In this document: one piece after another, positions 1-5,282 of the stretch
How the letters are laid out: every line of letters begins with the position of its first letter
How positions within the stretch are numbered: the stretch's first letter is position 1
NCBI RefSeq assembly: GCF_040289485.1
Contig: NZ_PSLG01000088.1
Coordinates: forward strand, 1-6,825
Source of the DNA: Thermoflexus sp040289485
GTDB taxonomy: Bacteria; Chloroflexota; Anaerolineae; Thermoflexales; Thermoflexaceae
Reading direction: 5' to 3'
DNA: 6,825 bases
The notes under the pieces: generated by a model
Told to the model about the DNA's origin: nothing
The model's database searches: none
The model's input: the letters and a program-made list of their open reading frames with translations, nothing else
Position numbers and translations under genes: made by a program

Positions 1-317
1 TGGGCGACGGCGACGGCCGCTGCCGCCAGCGGCCCCTTGGCGTCCACCGCCCCCCGGCCGTAAAGCCGCCCGTCGGCGATCCGCACGGGAATCTCCCCCG
101 GGACCGTGTCCAGGTGGCCGAGGAGCAGCAGCGTCCGCGGGCCTTCCCCCAGCACCCCGATGGCGTTGCCCGCTTCGTCGATCCATGCGGCGAACCCGTG
201 GCGGGCCATCCAGTCCCGCAGGAAGGCGGCGGCCGGCCCCTCGGCGCCCGAGGGGCTGGGGATGCGGACCAGGTCCTCCAGCAGGGCGATGGCCTCCCGA
301 TCGTTGGGCCGACTCAT
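1..317 (-). CDS. lysK: LysK, LysW-lysine/LysW-ornithine hydrolase (N-terminal 105 codons, truncated by window edge)
   Basis: LysK is a zinc-dependent M20-family amidohydrolase. It performs the last step of the LysW pathway, cleaving the bond that holds finished lysine (or ornithine) to the carrier's C-terminal glutamate. Reading down from 317, the protein begins MSRPNDREAIALLEDLVRIP. The typical metal-binding motif GHLDTVPGEIPV follows at residues 67-78, with His68 as probable zinc ligand and Asp70. GRGAVDAKGP at residues 88-97 contains Asp92, the expected bridging metal ligand. The rest of the catalytic and dimerisation domains lies outside the window. The start is well supported: AAGGAGG sits 6 nt upstream of the ATG, and the ATG overlaps the lysJ stop codon in an ATGA arrangement, which implies translational coupling. 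The M20 family also includes ArgE and DapE, but the motif wording and operon position favour LysK. Confidence 0.93.
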   Translation of the reverse strand, partial: MSRPNDREAIALLEDLVRIPSPSGAEGPAAAFLRDWMARHGFAAWIDEAGNAIGVLGEGPRTLLLLGHLDTVPGEIPVRIADGRLYGRGAVDAKGPLAAAAVAVA

Positions 318-1516
318 CCGTCCCCTCCTTCCCCAGCGGCAGGGATGGGCGCGGGGGCCTCGGCCAGGGCCCGCTCCAGGGCGGCGGCGATCTGCTCCAA
401 GTGCGGGGCCTCAACGATCAGGGGGGGCAGGAACCGGACCACGTCGGGGCCGGCGGGCAGGGCGAGGATCCCCTCCGCCATCAGCCGGCGCAGGATCGGT
501 GTGGCGCGCACCCGCAGGGCCACGCCGACCATCAGCCCCATCCCCCGGACCTCCCGCACCCAGGGCGAGCGGATCTGCCGCAGGCGCTCCTGGAAGGCGG
601 CCCCCAGGCGGGCCGCCCGCTCCACCAGCCCCTCCCGCTGGAGCACCTCGAGGGTGGCCAGGGCGGCCGCGCACGCCATAGGGTTCCCGCCGAAGGTGGA
701 GCCGTGGACACCCGCGGGCAGGGGGCCCCAATCGGCGGGGAAGGCGACCGCCCCGATGGGGAACCCGCCGGCCATGCCCTTCCCCATGGCGATCAGGTCG
801 GGGACCACCCCGTAGTGCTCCGCGGCGAACCAGCGCCCGGTCCGCCCAAAGCCGGTCTGCACCTCGTCGAGGATCAACAACGCCCCGTGACGATCGCACA
901 GCGCCCGGGCGGCCTGGAGGAAGCCCGGGTCTGCCGGCCACACGCCCCCTTCCCCCTGGATGGGCTCCAGGATCACCGCAGCGGTCTGGGGGCCGACGGC
1001 GGCCTCCAGGGCGGCGGTGTCGTTGAAGGGGATGTGGCGGAAGCCGGGGACGAGGGGTTCGAAGGGCTGGCGGTAGGCCGGGTTCGCTGTGGCGGAGAGG
1101 GCGCCCATGGTACGGCCGTGGAAGGCCCGGCGGGCGGCGACGATCTCTGAGCGCCCGGTGCGCAAGCGGGCGAACTTGAGGGCGGCCTCCACCGCCTCGG
1201 CGCCGGAGTTGCCCAGGAAGATCCGCCAGGCCCGGTTGCCTGGGAGGACCGATTGCAGGGCCTCCAGCAGCGCCGCCCGCCGGTCGTTGTAAAAAATCTC
1301 CGGGCAGATCATCAGGCGGGCCATCTGGGCCTCCAGGGCGGCCCGGACCGCCGGGGGGTTGTGGCCCAGGAGCGCCACCCCCTGGCCACCGGTGGCGTCG
1401 AGGTAGCGGCGCCCCTGGTCGTCCCACACGTAGAGGCCTTCCCCGCGGACCAGAACCAGAGCCCGCTTGGGGTAGACCCCGCTGGTGTATCGGCTCTCAA
1501 CGCCTTGGGCGTCCAT
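314..1516 (-). CDS. lysJ: LysJ, LysW-aminoadipate semialdehyde (or LysW-glutamate semialdehyde) aminotransferase
   Basis: LysJ is a class III PLP-dependent aminotransferase. It aminates the LysW-bound semialdehyde, giving LysW-lysine (or LysW-ornithine), usually with glutamate as amino donor. Counted from the internal ATG at 1516, the protein has 400 residues, normal for the ArgD/LysJ family. Visible motifs are NSGAEA at 103-108 (PLP phosphate binding), LILDEVQTGFGRTG at 214-227 with Asp217 (contacts the pyridine nitrogen), MGKGMAGGFPIGA at 244-256 with Lys246 as Schiff-base lysine, and STFGGNP at 273-279. The internal start is supported by GGAGG exactly 7 nt upstream and by the usual family N-terminus following it. 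The frame is open upstream into lysZ, so the same domain may also be made as the C-terminal half of a LysZ-LysJ fusion. The stop overlaps the lysK start. Membership of ArgD/LysJ is certain; whether the substrate is the lysine or ornithine precursor is not settled by sequence. Confidence 0.93.
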   Translation of the reverse strand: MDAQGVESRYTSGVYPKRALVLVRGEGLYVWDDQGRRYLDATGGQGVALLGHNPPAVRAALEAQMARLMICPEIFYNDRRAALLEALQSVLPGNRAWRIFLGNSGAEAVEAALKFARLRTGRSEIVAARRAFHGRTMGALSATANPAYRQPFEPLVPGFRHIPFNDTAALEAAVGPQTAAVILEPIQGEGGVWPADPGFLQAARALCDRHGALLILDEVQTGFGRTGRWFAAEHYGVVPDLIAMGKGMAGGFPIGAVAFPADWGPLPAGVHGSTFGGNPMACAAALATLEVLQREGLVERAARLGAAFQERLRQIRSPWVREVRGMGLMVGVALRVRATPILRRLMAEGILALPAGPDVVRFLPPLIVEAPHLEQIAAALERALAEAPAPIPAAGEGGDG

Positions 1517-2374
1517 GGGCCGGCCTCCGAAACGGGATCGCTGGGCCTGCGCCGCCTCCGGGGTGGGCTCCTGGCCCACGAGGAGGGTCCCTTCCCCCTG
1601 CAGGGCTGCCGTCAGCGGCGCCGGGCGGCGGCCGTCCGCCAGCCACACCCGGGGCAGGCCCTGCTGGAGGGCCTCCCGGGCCGCCAGCAGTTTGTGGCGC
1701 ATGCGCCCCTGGGCCCACTCGAAAGCCGCCTCCAGTTCCGCGAAGGTCAGCCGGGGGACCCGGGTGTTCTCGTCGGGGAACGATCGGAGCAGGCCGGGGG
1801 CGCCGGTGAGGAAGATCAGTCCCTCCGCCTTCAAGGCGGCGGCGATGGCGGCGGCGGCCCGGTCGCCGTCCACGTTCACGATCTCCCCCTCCGGCGTCAG
1901 GGCCATCGGGGCGATCACCGGATACAGCCCGGCCGCGAGCAGCATGACCAGCAGCCCGCGGTCGACCGCGCTCGGCGTCCCCGAGTAGTCCCCATGCAGG
2001 ATCCGGATCCGATCCCCCTCGCGGACCCGCAGGGCCTCTTTGCGGCGGGCCTGCAGCAGCCCGCCGTCGATCCCCCGCAGGCCCACGGCCCGCACCCCGC
2101 GCCGGTGCAGGGCGGCCACCAGATGGGCGTTGACCCGCCCGTAGGCCATCAGCAGGATGTCCCGGGTGCGGGCGTCGGTGTAGCGGCTGGTGAAACCGGA
2201 GGGCGAGGTCACGTAGCGCGGGGGATGCCCCAAGGCCTCCCCCAGGGCGTCCGCCTCCGCCGAGATCCCGTGGATGAGGACCCAAGGCCGGCCCTGGTGG
2301 GCCCAGGCGGCCAGTTCCTCCAGCACGGCCTCGGCGTTCACCGCCGCGTTCCCGCCGATCTTGATCACCCACAT
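1517..2374 (-). CDS. lysZ: LysZ, LysW-aminoadipate (or LysW-glutamate) 6-kinase; no stop codon, reads into lysJ
   Basis: LysZ is an amino-acid kinase family enzyme homologous to acetylglutamate kinase (ArgB). It phosphorylates the free side-chain carboxylate of the carrier-bound substrate with ATP. From the ATG at 2374, the kinase fold covers about residues 1-267. It shows KIGGNA at 5-10 (phosphate-binding Lys5), the GFTSRYTD segment at 60-67 typical of the LysZ-type substrate loop, and VNVDGDRAAAAIAAAL at 166-181 near the nucleotide site. GGAGG 6 nt upstream supports the start, 11 nt after the argC stop. The kinase domain appears complete, ending around GTLLVG at 262-267. A hydrophilic linker of about 19 residues (268-286) then leads to the LysJ methionine with no intervening stop. 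The end given here is the LysJ start, not a termination codon. Kinase identity is secure; whether a free LysZ exists is unclear. Confidence 0.9.
1524..1528 (-). promoter_or_regulatory. Internal Shine-Dalgarno site for lysJ
   Basis: GGAGG lies 7 nt before the ATG at 1516, inside the LysZ-LysJ linker. This is the same core and nearly the same spacing used by lysX, argC, lysZ and lysK in this operon. It is the main evidence that LysJ can be made as a separate protein even though the frame is open upstream. Confidence 0.7.
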
Positions 2375-2385
2375 GGCGCGCCTCC

Positions 2386-3426
2386 TCAGGCCGGGTAGAG
2401 GGGGATCATGTCGAGGCCGGCCGTCTCCGGCCAGCCCAGCGCCACGTTCATGGACTGGACGGCGGAGCCGGCGGCGCCCTTCACCAGGTTGTCCAAGGCG
2501 CACAGGGCCACCAGGCGCCCGCTCTCCTCCTCGACGGCGAAGCCGACGTCCGCAAAATTGCTGCCGATCACCGCCTTGGGGTCCGGCAGGCGGTGAACCC
2601 CCTGGCGGTCCCGGACCAGGCGGATGAAGGGTTCCTCCCCGTAGGCTGCTCGGTAGATGCGCCATAGGTCCGGCTCCCGCAGGGGGGCCCGCGGCCAGGC
2701 GTGGGCGACGGCCAACACCCCTCGCACCGCGTCCACGGCGGTCACCGAGAGCACAACGGACGCCTGCCCCAGGGCCTGGCGGACCTCGGCGGTGTGGCGG
2801 TGAGCCACAGGGGCGTAGGGGCGAATGGCGCCGTGGCGTTCCGGATGGTGGGAGCCCGGGTTGGGCTCCCGGCCCGCCTCGGAGGAGCCCGCCTTGATGT
2901 CCACCACGATGGGGCGTTCCGGGTCCAGGACATCGGCCTGGATCAGGGGCCACAGGGCGAGGATGGCGGCTGCCGCGTTGCAGCCGACCCCGCTGATGGA
3001 GCGGGCCCCTCGAAGGACCTCACGGTAGCGCTCGGGGAGCCCGTAGACGAAGCGGGGGAGCCATTCCGGATGCGGGTGGGGGCGGCCATACCAGCGGGGG
3101 TAGGCCTCCGGGTCCCGCAGCCGGAAGTCGGCCGAGAGATCGACGATCATGGGGGCCAGGGTGGCGAAGGCCTCGATCCGCGGGGCCACCTCGCCGTGGG
3201 GCAGGGCGATGAAGAGGACGTCGCAGGGCCGCAGATCGGCCATCCGGCAGAAGGTGAGGGGAGCGAGCCGGCGCAGGTGGGGGTGGGCCCGGTGGACCGG
3301 CTCGCCGGCGTAGGATTCGGAGGAGACCTGGGCGATCTCCACGAAGGGATGGTGCAGCAGCAGGCGCAGCAGTTCCCCGCCCACGTAGCCGGAGGCCCCG
3401 ACGATGCTCACGCGGACCCGTTCCAT
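2386..3426 (-). CDS. lysY: LysY/ArgC-type LysW-aminoadipyl (or LysW-glutamyl) phosphate reductase
   Basis: This NADPH-dependent reductase, homologous to N-acetyl-gamma-glutamyl-phosphate reductase (ArgC), converts the acyl phosphate made by LysZ into the semialdehyde used by LysJ. The 346-residue protein is of normal family length. It starts MERVRVSIVGASGYVGG, with the Rossmann dinucleotide loop GASGYVG at 10-16. The catalytic cysteine is Cys149 within SGVGCNAA; the GCN-A form is the one I associate with LysW-type enzymes, as against GCYPT in classical ArgC. KAGSSEAGR at 178-186 and HRHTAE at 209-214, with the probable active-site His209, complete the site. The start is preceded by AGGAGA with 7-nt spacing and overlaps the 3' end of lysX by 19 nt, implying coupled translation. 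The gene might be called argC by automated annotation. The context of lysW, lysX and lysZ favours carrier-bound substrates. Confidence 0.93.
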   Translation of the reverse strand: MERVRVSIVGASGYVGGELLRLLLHHPFVEIAQVSSESYAGEPVHRAHPHLRRLAPLTFCRMADLRPCDVLFIALPHGEVAPRIEAFATLAPMIVDLSADFRLRDPEAYPRWYGRPHPHPEWLPRFVYGLPERYREVLRGARSISGVGCNAAAAILALWPLIQADVLDPERPIVVDIKAGSSEAGREPNPGSHHPERHGAIRPYAPVAHRHTAEVRQALGQASVVLSVTAVDAVRGVLAVAHAWPRAPLREPDLWRIYRAAYGEEPFIRLVRDRQGVHRLPDPKAVIGSNFADVGFAVEEESGRLVALCALDNLVKGAAGSAVQSMNVALGWPETAGLDMIPLYPA

Positions 3427-4319
3427 CGCCCGATCTCCTGAGGGAGGGGATGCGCATGGGCGGCGGCCCATCCCTCCCGGGCCACCCGGATCACGAAATC
3501 GGCCACAGCGCCGGGGATGTCGACGCCGGTGGGTTCCACCGAGTTGCGGAACTCCATGGCGTGGTTGATCTCGTTCACCAGGAGCCCCCGCCGGGGGTCC
3601 TCGAAGAGGTCCATGGCCAGCACCCCGCCGCCCACCGCCGCCGAGGCCCGGGCGCACAGATCCGCCAGGTCGGGGGTGACCGGGCAGTTGGCGGCCCGGC
3701 CGCCCCGGGCCGTGTTGGTGATCCAGTGGTCCGATGTCCGGTAGATGGCGGCGATGGTCTGGCCTCCCACCACAAAGGCGCGGATATCCCGCCCGGGCTT
3801 GGGGATGTATTCCTGGATGTAATAGACGCCGTGGGCGAAGCCCCCCAGCACCTCCTTGTGTTCCAGGAGGGCCTCGGCGGCGTCGCGGTCGTTGACCCGG
3901 GCGAGCAGGCGCCCCCAGGAGCCCAGCAGGGGCTTGAGGACGACGGGGTAGCCCCACTCCTCCATGGCCTGGAGGGCCCCCTCGGGGGAGAAGGCGATCC
4001 GGACGCGCGGCGTGGGGACGCCGGCCCGGACCAGGGCGGCGGTGGTGAGGAGTTTGTCGGCGCAGGTGTGGATCACCGCGGCAGGGTTGATGACCGGCAG
4101 GCCGAGGTCCTGCAGCAGCTGGGCGGCGTGGAGGGCCTGCCAGGGGCTGAGGGAGCGCATCAGGACGGCGTCGAAGCGGCGCCAGCCGTCGGCGGCGCCG
4201 ACCTCGAGGACCGCCGAGCGGTCGTGGACGACCTCGACTGCGACCCCCCGGCGCCGGAAGGCCTCCAGCAGCCCCTTCTCCTCGGGGCGCACCAGCGAGC
4301 AGAAGAGGGCGATCCGCAT
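3408..4319 (-). CDS. lysX: LysX, alpha-aminoadipate (or glutamate)-LysW ligase, ATP-grasp
   Basis: LysX is an ATP-grasp ligase related to RimK. It joins the alpha-amino group of aminoadipate (or glutamate) to the gamma-carboxyl of the C-terminal Glu of LysW, starting the carrier-bound phase. From ATG 4319 the product is 303 residues. It begins MRIALFCSLVRPEEKGLL. The ATP-grasp core shows KPLLGSWGR at 129-137 and the metal/phosphate signature VNEIN at 248-252, followed by MEFRNSVEPTG at 255-265. The last segment resembles what I recall of Thermus lysine-type LysX (MEFKNSVHTTG), which mildly favours aminoadipate; this is from memory, not a search. Compared with the roughly 280-residue Thermus enzyme there is a C-terminal tail of about 25 residues, rich in Ala, His and Pro, which overlaps the argC start. 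GGGGAGG 6 nt upstream, beginning just after the lysW stop, supports the start. Confidence 0.94.
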   Translation of the reverse strand: MRIALFCSLVRPEEKGLLEAFRRRGVAVEVVHDRSAVLEVGAADGWRRFDAVLMRSLSPWQALHAAQLLQDLGLPVINPAAVIHTCADKLLTTAALVRAGVPTPRVRIAFSPEGALQAMEEWGYPVVLKPLLGSWGRLLARVNDRDAAEALLEHKEVLGGFAHGVYYIQEYIPKPGRDIRAFVVGGQTIAAIYRTSDHWITNTARGGRAANCPVTPDLADLCARASAAVGGGVLAMDLFEDPRRGLLVNEINHAMEFRNSVEPTGVDIPGAVADFVIRVAREGWAAAHAHPLPQEIGRWNGSA

Positions 4320-4333
4320 CGGGCGCCTCCCCT

Positions 4334-4504
4334 TCACTCCCCCCAGTCCTCTTCCACCTGGGGGGCGCGCTCCAGGCTCACCGGAGAGAGAGAGATCACC
4401 TCCAGGGCGGTCCCACACTCGGGACATGTCAGCAGCTCGTGGAGCACCGTGTCCTCCCGCAGCGGCACGCCGGCCGCGCACTCCGGACAGATCCCCTGGC
4501 GCAT
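4334..4504 (-). CDS. lysW: LysW, amino-group carrier protein
   Basis: LysW is a small acidic protein that acts as a covalent protecting group and handle. Its C-terminal glutamate side chain is ligated to the amino group of aminoadipate or glutamate, and the downstream enzymes recognise the carrier's globular domain. The 56-residue product has a zinc-ribbon with two CPEC knuckles (Cys6, Cys9, Cys27, Cys30) and ends in the diagnostic EDWGE motif (52-56). These features together identify LysW almost unambiguously. The ATG at 4504 was chosen over upstream in-frame options because a very strong GGAGGAGG lies immediately before it and the first CPEC follows at the usual distance. It is the first structural gene of the operon and is followed by lysX after 14 nt. 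Its expression would be set by the terminator just upstream. Confidence 0.97.
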   Translation of the reverse strand: MRQGICPECAAGVPLREDTVLHELLTCPECGTALEVISLSPVSLERAPQVEEDWGE

Positions 4505-4533
4505 GGTGCACCTCCTCCGGGAATGGGTTTGCG

Positions 4534-4574
4534 AAAAATGAAACCCCCAGGCCACCGGACGGTAGCCTGGGGGT
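4534..4574 (-). terminator. Intrinsic terminator (attenuator) in the lysW leader
   Basis: On the minus strand, ACCCCCAGGC (4574-4565) pairs perfectly with GCCTGGGGGT (4552-4543), 10 bp. An inner ACC/GGT stem after one mismatch closes a GTCC loop. The hairpin is followed by TTTCATTTTT, counting the closing T of the stem end. It ends about 30 nt before the lysW ATG and after the leader ORF, so it would stop transcription before the operon rather than after a gene. Confidence 0.85.
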
Positions 4575-4629
4575 CAGGATCCTGACGGATGGAGGAAAGC
4601 CGCTACGTCAGGACCGGACTACCGTCCGG
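4555..4629 (-). promoter_or_regulatory. Antiterminator pairing in the lys leader
   Basis: On the minus strand, CCGGACGGTAGTC (4629-4617) is complementary to GGCTACCGTCCGG (4567-4555): 13 bp with one G-U wobble, ten of them consecutive Watson-Crick pairs. The first strand lies in the protector hairpin and the second contains the loop and the top of the 5' arm of the terminator. Forming this helix therefore destroys both, the expected logic of a transcriptional antiterminator. The pairing is seen directly; the function is inferred. Confidence 0.72.
4573..4586. repeat. 14-nt perfect palindrome with a repeated half-site in the lys leader
   Basis: GTCAGGATCCTGAC at 4573-4586 is a perfect palindrome, and its half GTCAGGA recurs at 4607-4613. 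On the minus-strand RNA this allows TCCTGACG (4613-4606) to pair with CGTCAGGA (4587-4580), an 8-bp helix that competes with the protector hairpin. It overlaps the outermost two bases of the terminator stem. Confidence 0.6.
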
Positions 4630-4650
4630 GCCTGGAGGCGCAGCGGCTTT
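4596..4650 (-). promoter_or_regulatory. Protector (1:2) hairpin of the lys attenuator
   Basis: On the minus strand, AAAGCCGCTGCG (4650-4639) pairs with CGTAGCGGCTTT (4607-4596), 12 bp with one G-U. Inside, CAGG/CCTG (4634-4631 with 4612-4609) and CCGGAC/GTCCGG (4629-4624 with 4619-4614) stack around a GGTA loop. The first AAA is the second codon of the leader peptide's lysine pair, and the 3' arm covers the leader stop codon. A ribosome halted at lysine or at the stop would therefore affect different parts of the structure. Confidence 0.75.
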
Positions 4651-4686
4651 TTTCGTCCAGCGAGAGAAGAAAGGCCGGGGGGCCAT
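4603..4686 (-). CDS. Putative 27-residue leader peptide with tandem lysine codons (lys operon attenuator)
   Basis: This small ORF starts at ATG 4686 and stops at TAG (4603-4605). It begins MAPRPFFSRWTKKAAAPPG and ends SPVLT. GGAG within AGGGGAG lies 8 nt upstream of the ATG, and the predicted transcript begins about 22 nt before it, so it is placed where a translated leader should be. Lys12 and Lys13 are consecutive AAA codons, striking in such a GC-rich genome, and Arg4 and Arg9 come before them. The second AAA begins the 5' arm of the protector hairpin. The likely job is to couple translation speed at the lysine codons to transcription termination ahead of lysW; the peptide itself need not have a function. 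Two lysine codons is a modest number for an attenuator, and no comparative data are available here, so the coding claim is inference from position and structure. As I recall, leader-peptide attenuation has been reported for the lysine cluster of Thermus thermophilus. Confidence 0.72.
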   Translation of the reverse strand: MAPRPFFSRWTKKAAAPPGPDGSPVLT

Positions 4687-4715
4687 CCCGCGTTCTCCCC
4701 TGTTCTTTGAGAAAG

Positions 4716-4743
4716 ACTATAACCGGTTCCGCCGATTTGTCAA
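4716..4743 (-). promoter_or_regulatory. Sigma-70-type promoter of the lys operon
   Basis: On the minus strand a perfect -35 TTGACA (4743-4738) is separated by 16 nt from -10 TATAGT (4721-4716, five of six consensus bases). The predicted start is near 4708-4709. This gives a leader of about 205 nt before lysW and a 22-nt untranslated stretch before the leader peptide. Confidence 0.83.
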
Positions 4744-4872
4744 GACCCCGGGGGGCCTGGGCGGGGGACCTTTTTGCGCCCCGGGGATCCGCTTATGGCG
4801 GCGGGGATGTGGAAGATGGCGGCGCCTCGGATTATCCTCATGGAGGTCCTATCCTAGGTGGAGGGAGCACCG
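4744..4872. other. Divergent intergenic region upstream of the cupredoxin gene
   Basis: This GC-rich stretch separates the lys promoter from the plus-strand cupredoxin. CCCCGGGG occurs at 4746-4753 and again about 33 nt further on. I see no convincing plus-strand -35/-10 pair. TATCCT at 4850-4855 resembles a -10 but would place the start inside the ribosome binding site. The only supported element is GGAGG at 4860-4864, 8 nt before the ATG at 4873. Confidence 0.4.
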
Positions 4873-5253
4873 ATGCGGTGGCCTTGGATGCGGGTGATGG
4901 CGTTGCTGATGGGCGGGCTGCTGGCGGCCTGTGGCGGCGGGGGCGGCGGTGGGGCCTCCTCCGGCCTGGTGATCGAGATGGGGGACCTTTACTTCAAGCC
5001 CAACGTCCTCACGGCCAAGCCCGGCCAGACCCTGGAGATCACTTTGGAGAACAAGGGGGCCCTGGAGCACAACTTCGTGCTCTACGACCAGGACGGGAAG
5101 ACCGTCCTGTTCGAGCGGGACAACATCCAGCCCGGCCGTGCGGTGAAGGTCACGGTGAAAGTCCCGGAGAAGCCGGGCAACTACGAGATCGTCTGCACGG
5201 TGCCGGGCCACAAGGAAGGAGGGATGGTGGCCACCTTGAGGGTGCAGCCGTAA
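4873..5253 (+). CDS. Lipoprotein cupredoxin (plastocyanin-like type 1 blue copper protein)
   Basis: This is a small extracytoplasmic copper protein, probably membrane-anchored, of the kind that carries electrons or handles copper at the cell surface. The 126-residue product has an N-terminal signal with a lipobox ending L17-A18-A19-C20, followed by a run of seven glycines that would form a flexible tether. A single cupredoxin domain follows from about residue 30. All four type 1 copper ligands are visible: His66 in EHNF, then Cys108, His113 and Met118 in CTVPGHKEGGM near the C-terminus. ATG 4873 was chosen over the in-frame GTG at 4858 because GGAGG sits 8 nt before it and the resulting signal peptide has a compact Arg-containing n-region. 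It is divergent from the lys operon and convergent with the peptidase, so it is probably its own transcript. The redox partner cannot be told from this window. Confidence 0.9.
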   Translation: MRWPWMRVMALLMGGLLAACGGGGGGGASSGLVIEMGDLYFKPNVLTAKPGQTLEITLENKGALEHNFVLYDQDGKTVLFERDNIQPGRAVKVTVKVPEKPGNYEIVCTVPGHKEGGMVATLRVQP

Positions 5254-5282
5254 CGACCGGTGGACCATCGTTTGGCCCCAGG

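Larger units (their letters stand above)
314..2374 (-). other. Continuous LysZ-LysJ reading frame (686 residues), possible two-domain fusion protein
   Basis: There is no stop codon from the LysZ ATG at 2374 to the LysJ TGA at 314-316, so a kinase (about 1-267), a linker (about 268-286) and a complete aminotransferase (287-686) share one frame. The linker is rich in Glu, Gln, Pro, Ala and Arg and looks like flexible sequence rather than a broken domain. In most LysW operons these are two separate genes. Three readings are possible. It may be a real fusion. It may be two proteins, with LysJ reinitiated at its own Shine-Dalgarno site plus some read-through. Or a sequencing indel near the end of lysZ may hide a stop: the frame whose first codon base is at 1499 has a TGA at 1497-1499, which would give a short overlap with lysJ like the one between lysX and argC. 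Confidence 0.75.

Noticed and set aside
106..2398. Long plus-strand open frames opposite lysK, lysJ and lysZ
   Set aside because: They are antisense shadows caused by high GC. Their translations are Gly/Arg/Pro/Ala-rich with no domain, while the minus-strand frames encode well-known enzymes.
2375..2953. Extension of the LysZ frame upstream to 2953
   Set aside because: The extra 193 codons overlap argC out of frame and are low-complexity Gly/Pro/Arg. The ATG at 2374 has GGAGG at proper spacing and begins the canonical kinase N-terminus.
4596..4653. Stem followed by TTTTTT that looks like an intrinsic terminator on the plus strand
   Set aside because: No plus-strand gene lies upstream to be terminated. 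The T run is simply the complement of the two AAA lysine codons of the minus-strand leader peptide.
4505..4709. Lysine riboswitch (L box) or T-box leader upstream of lysW
   Set aside because: I could not find the conserved L-box core or the T-box AGGGTGGNACCGCG-like motif. The leader ORF with tandem lysine codons explains the region better.
4721..4728. AACCGGTT palindrome between the -35 and -10 of the lys promoter, possible operator
   Set aside because: Eight bases is too short to claim an operator, and nothing in the window indicates the regulator.
4850..4855. TATCCT as -10 element for the cupredoxin gene
   Set aside because: Transcription would start inside the ribosome binding site and there is no matching -35 at proper spacing.
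5254..5282. Bidirectional terminator between the convergent cupredoxin and peptidase genes
   Set aside because: Only 29 nt are available and I see no convincing stem followed by a T run on either strand.
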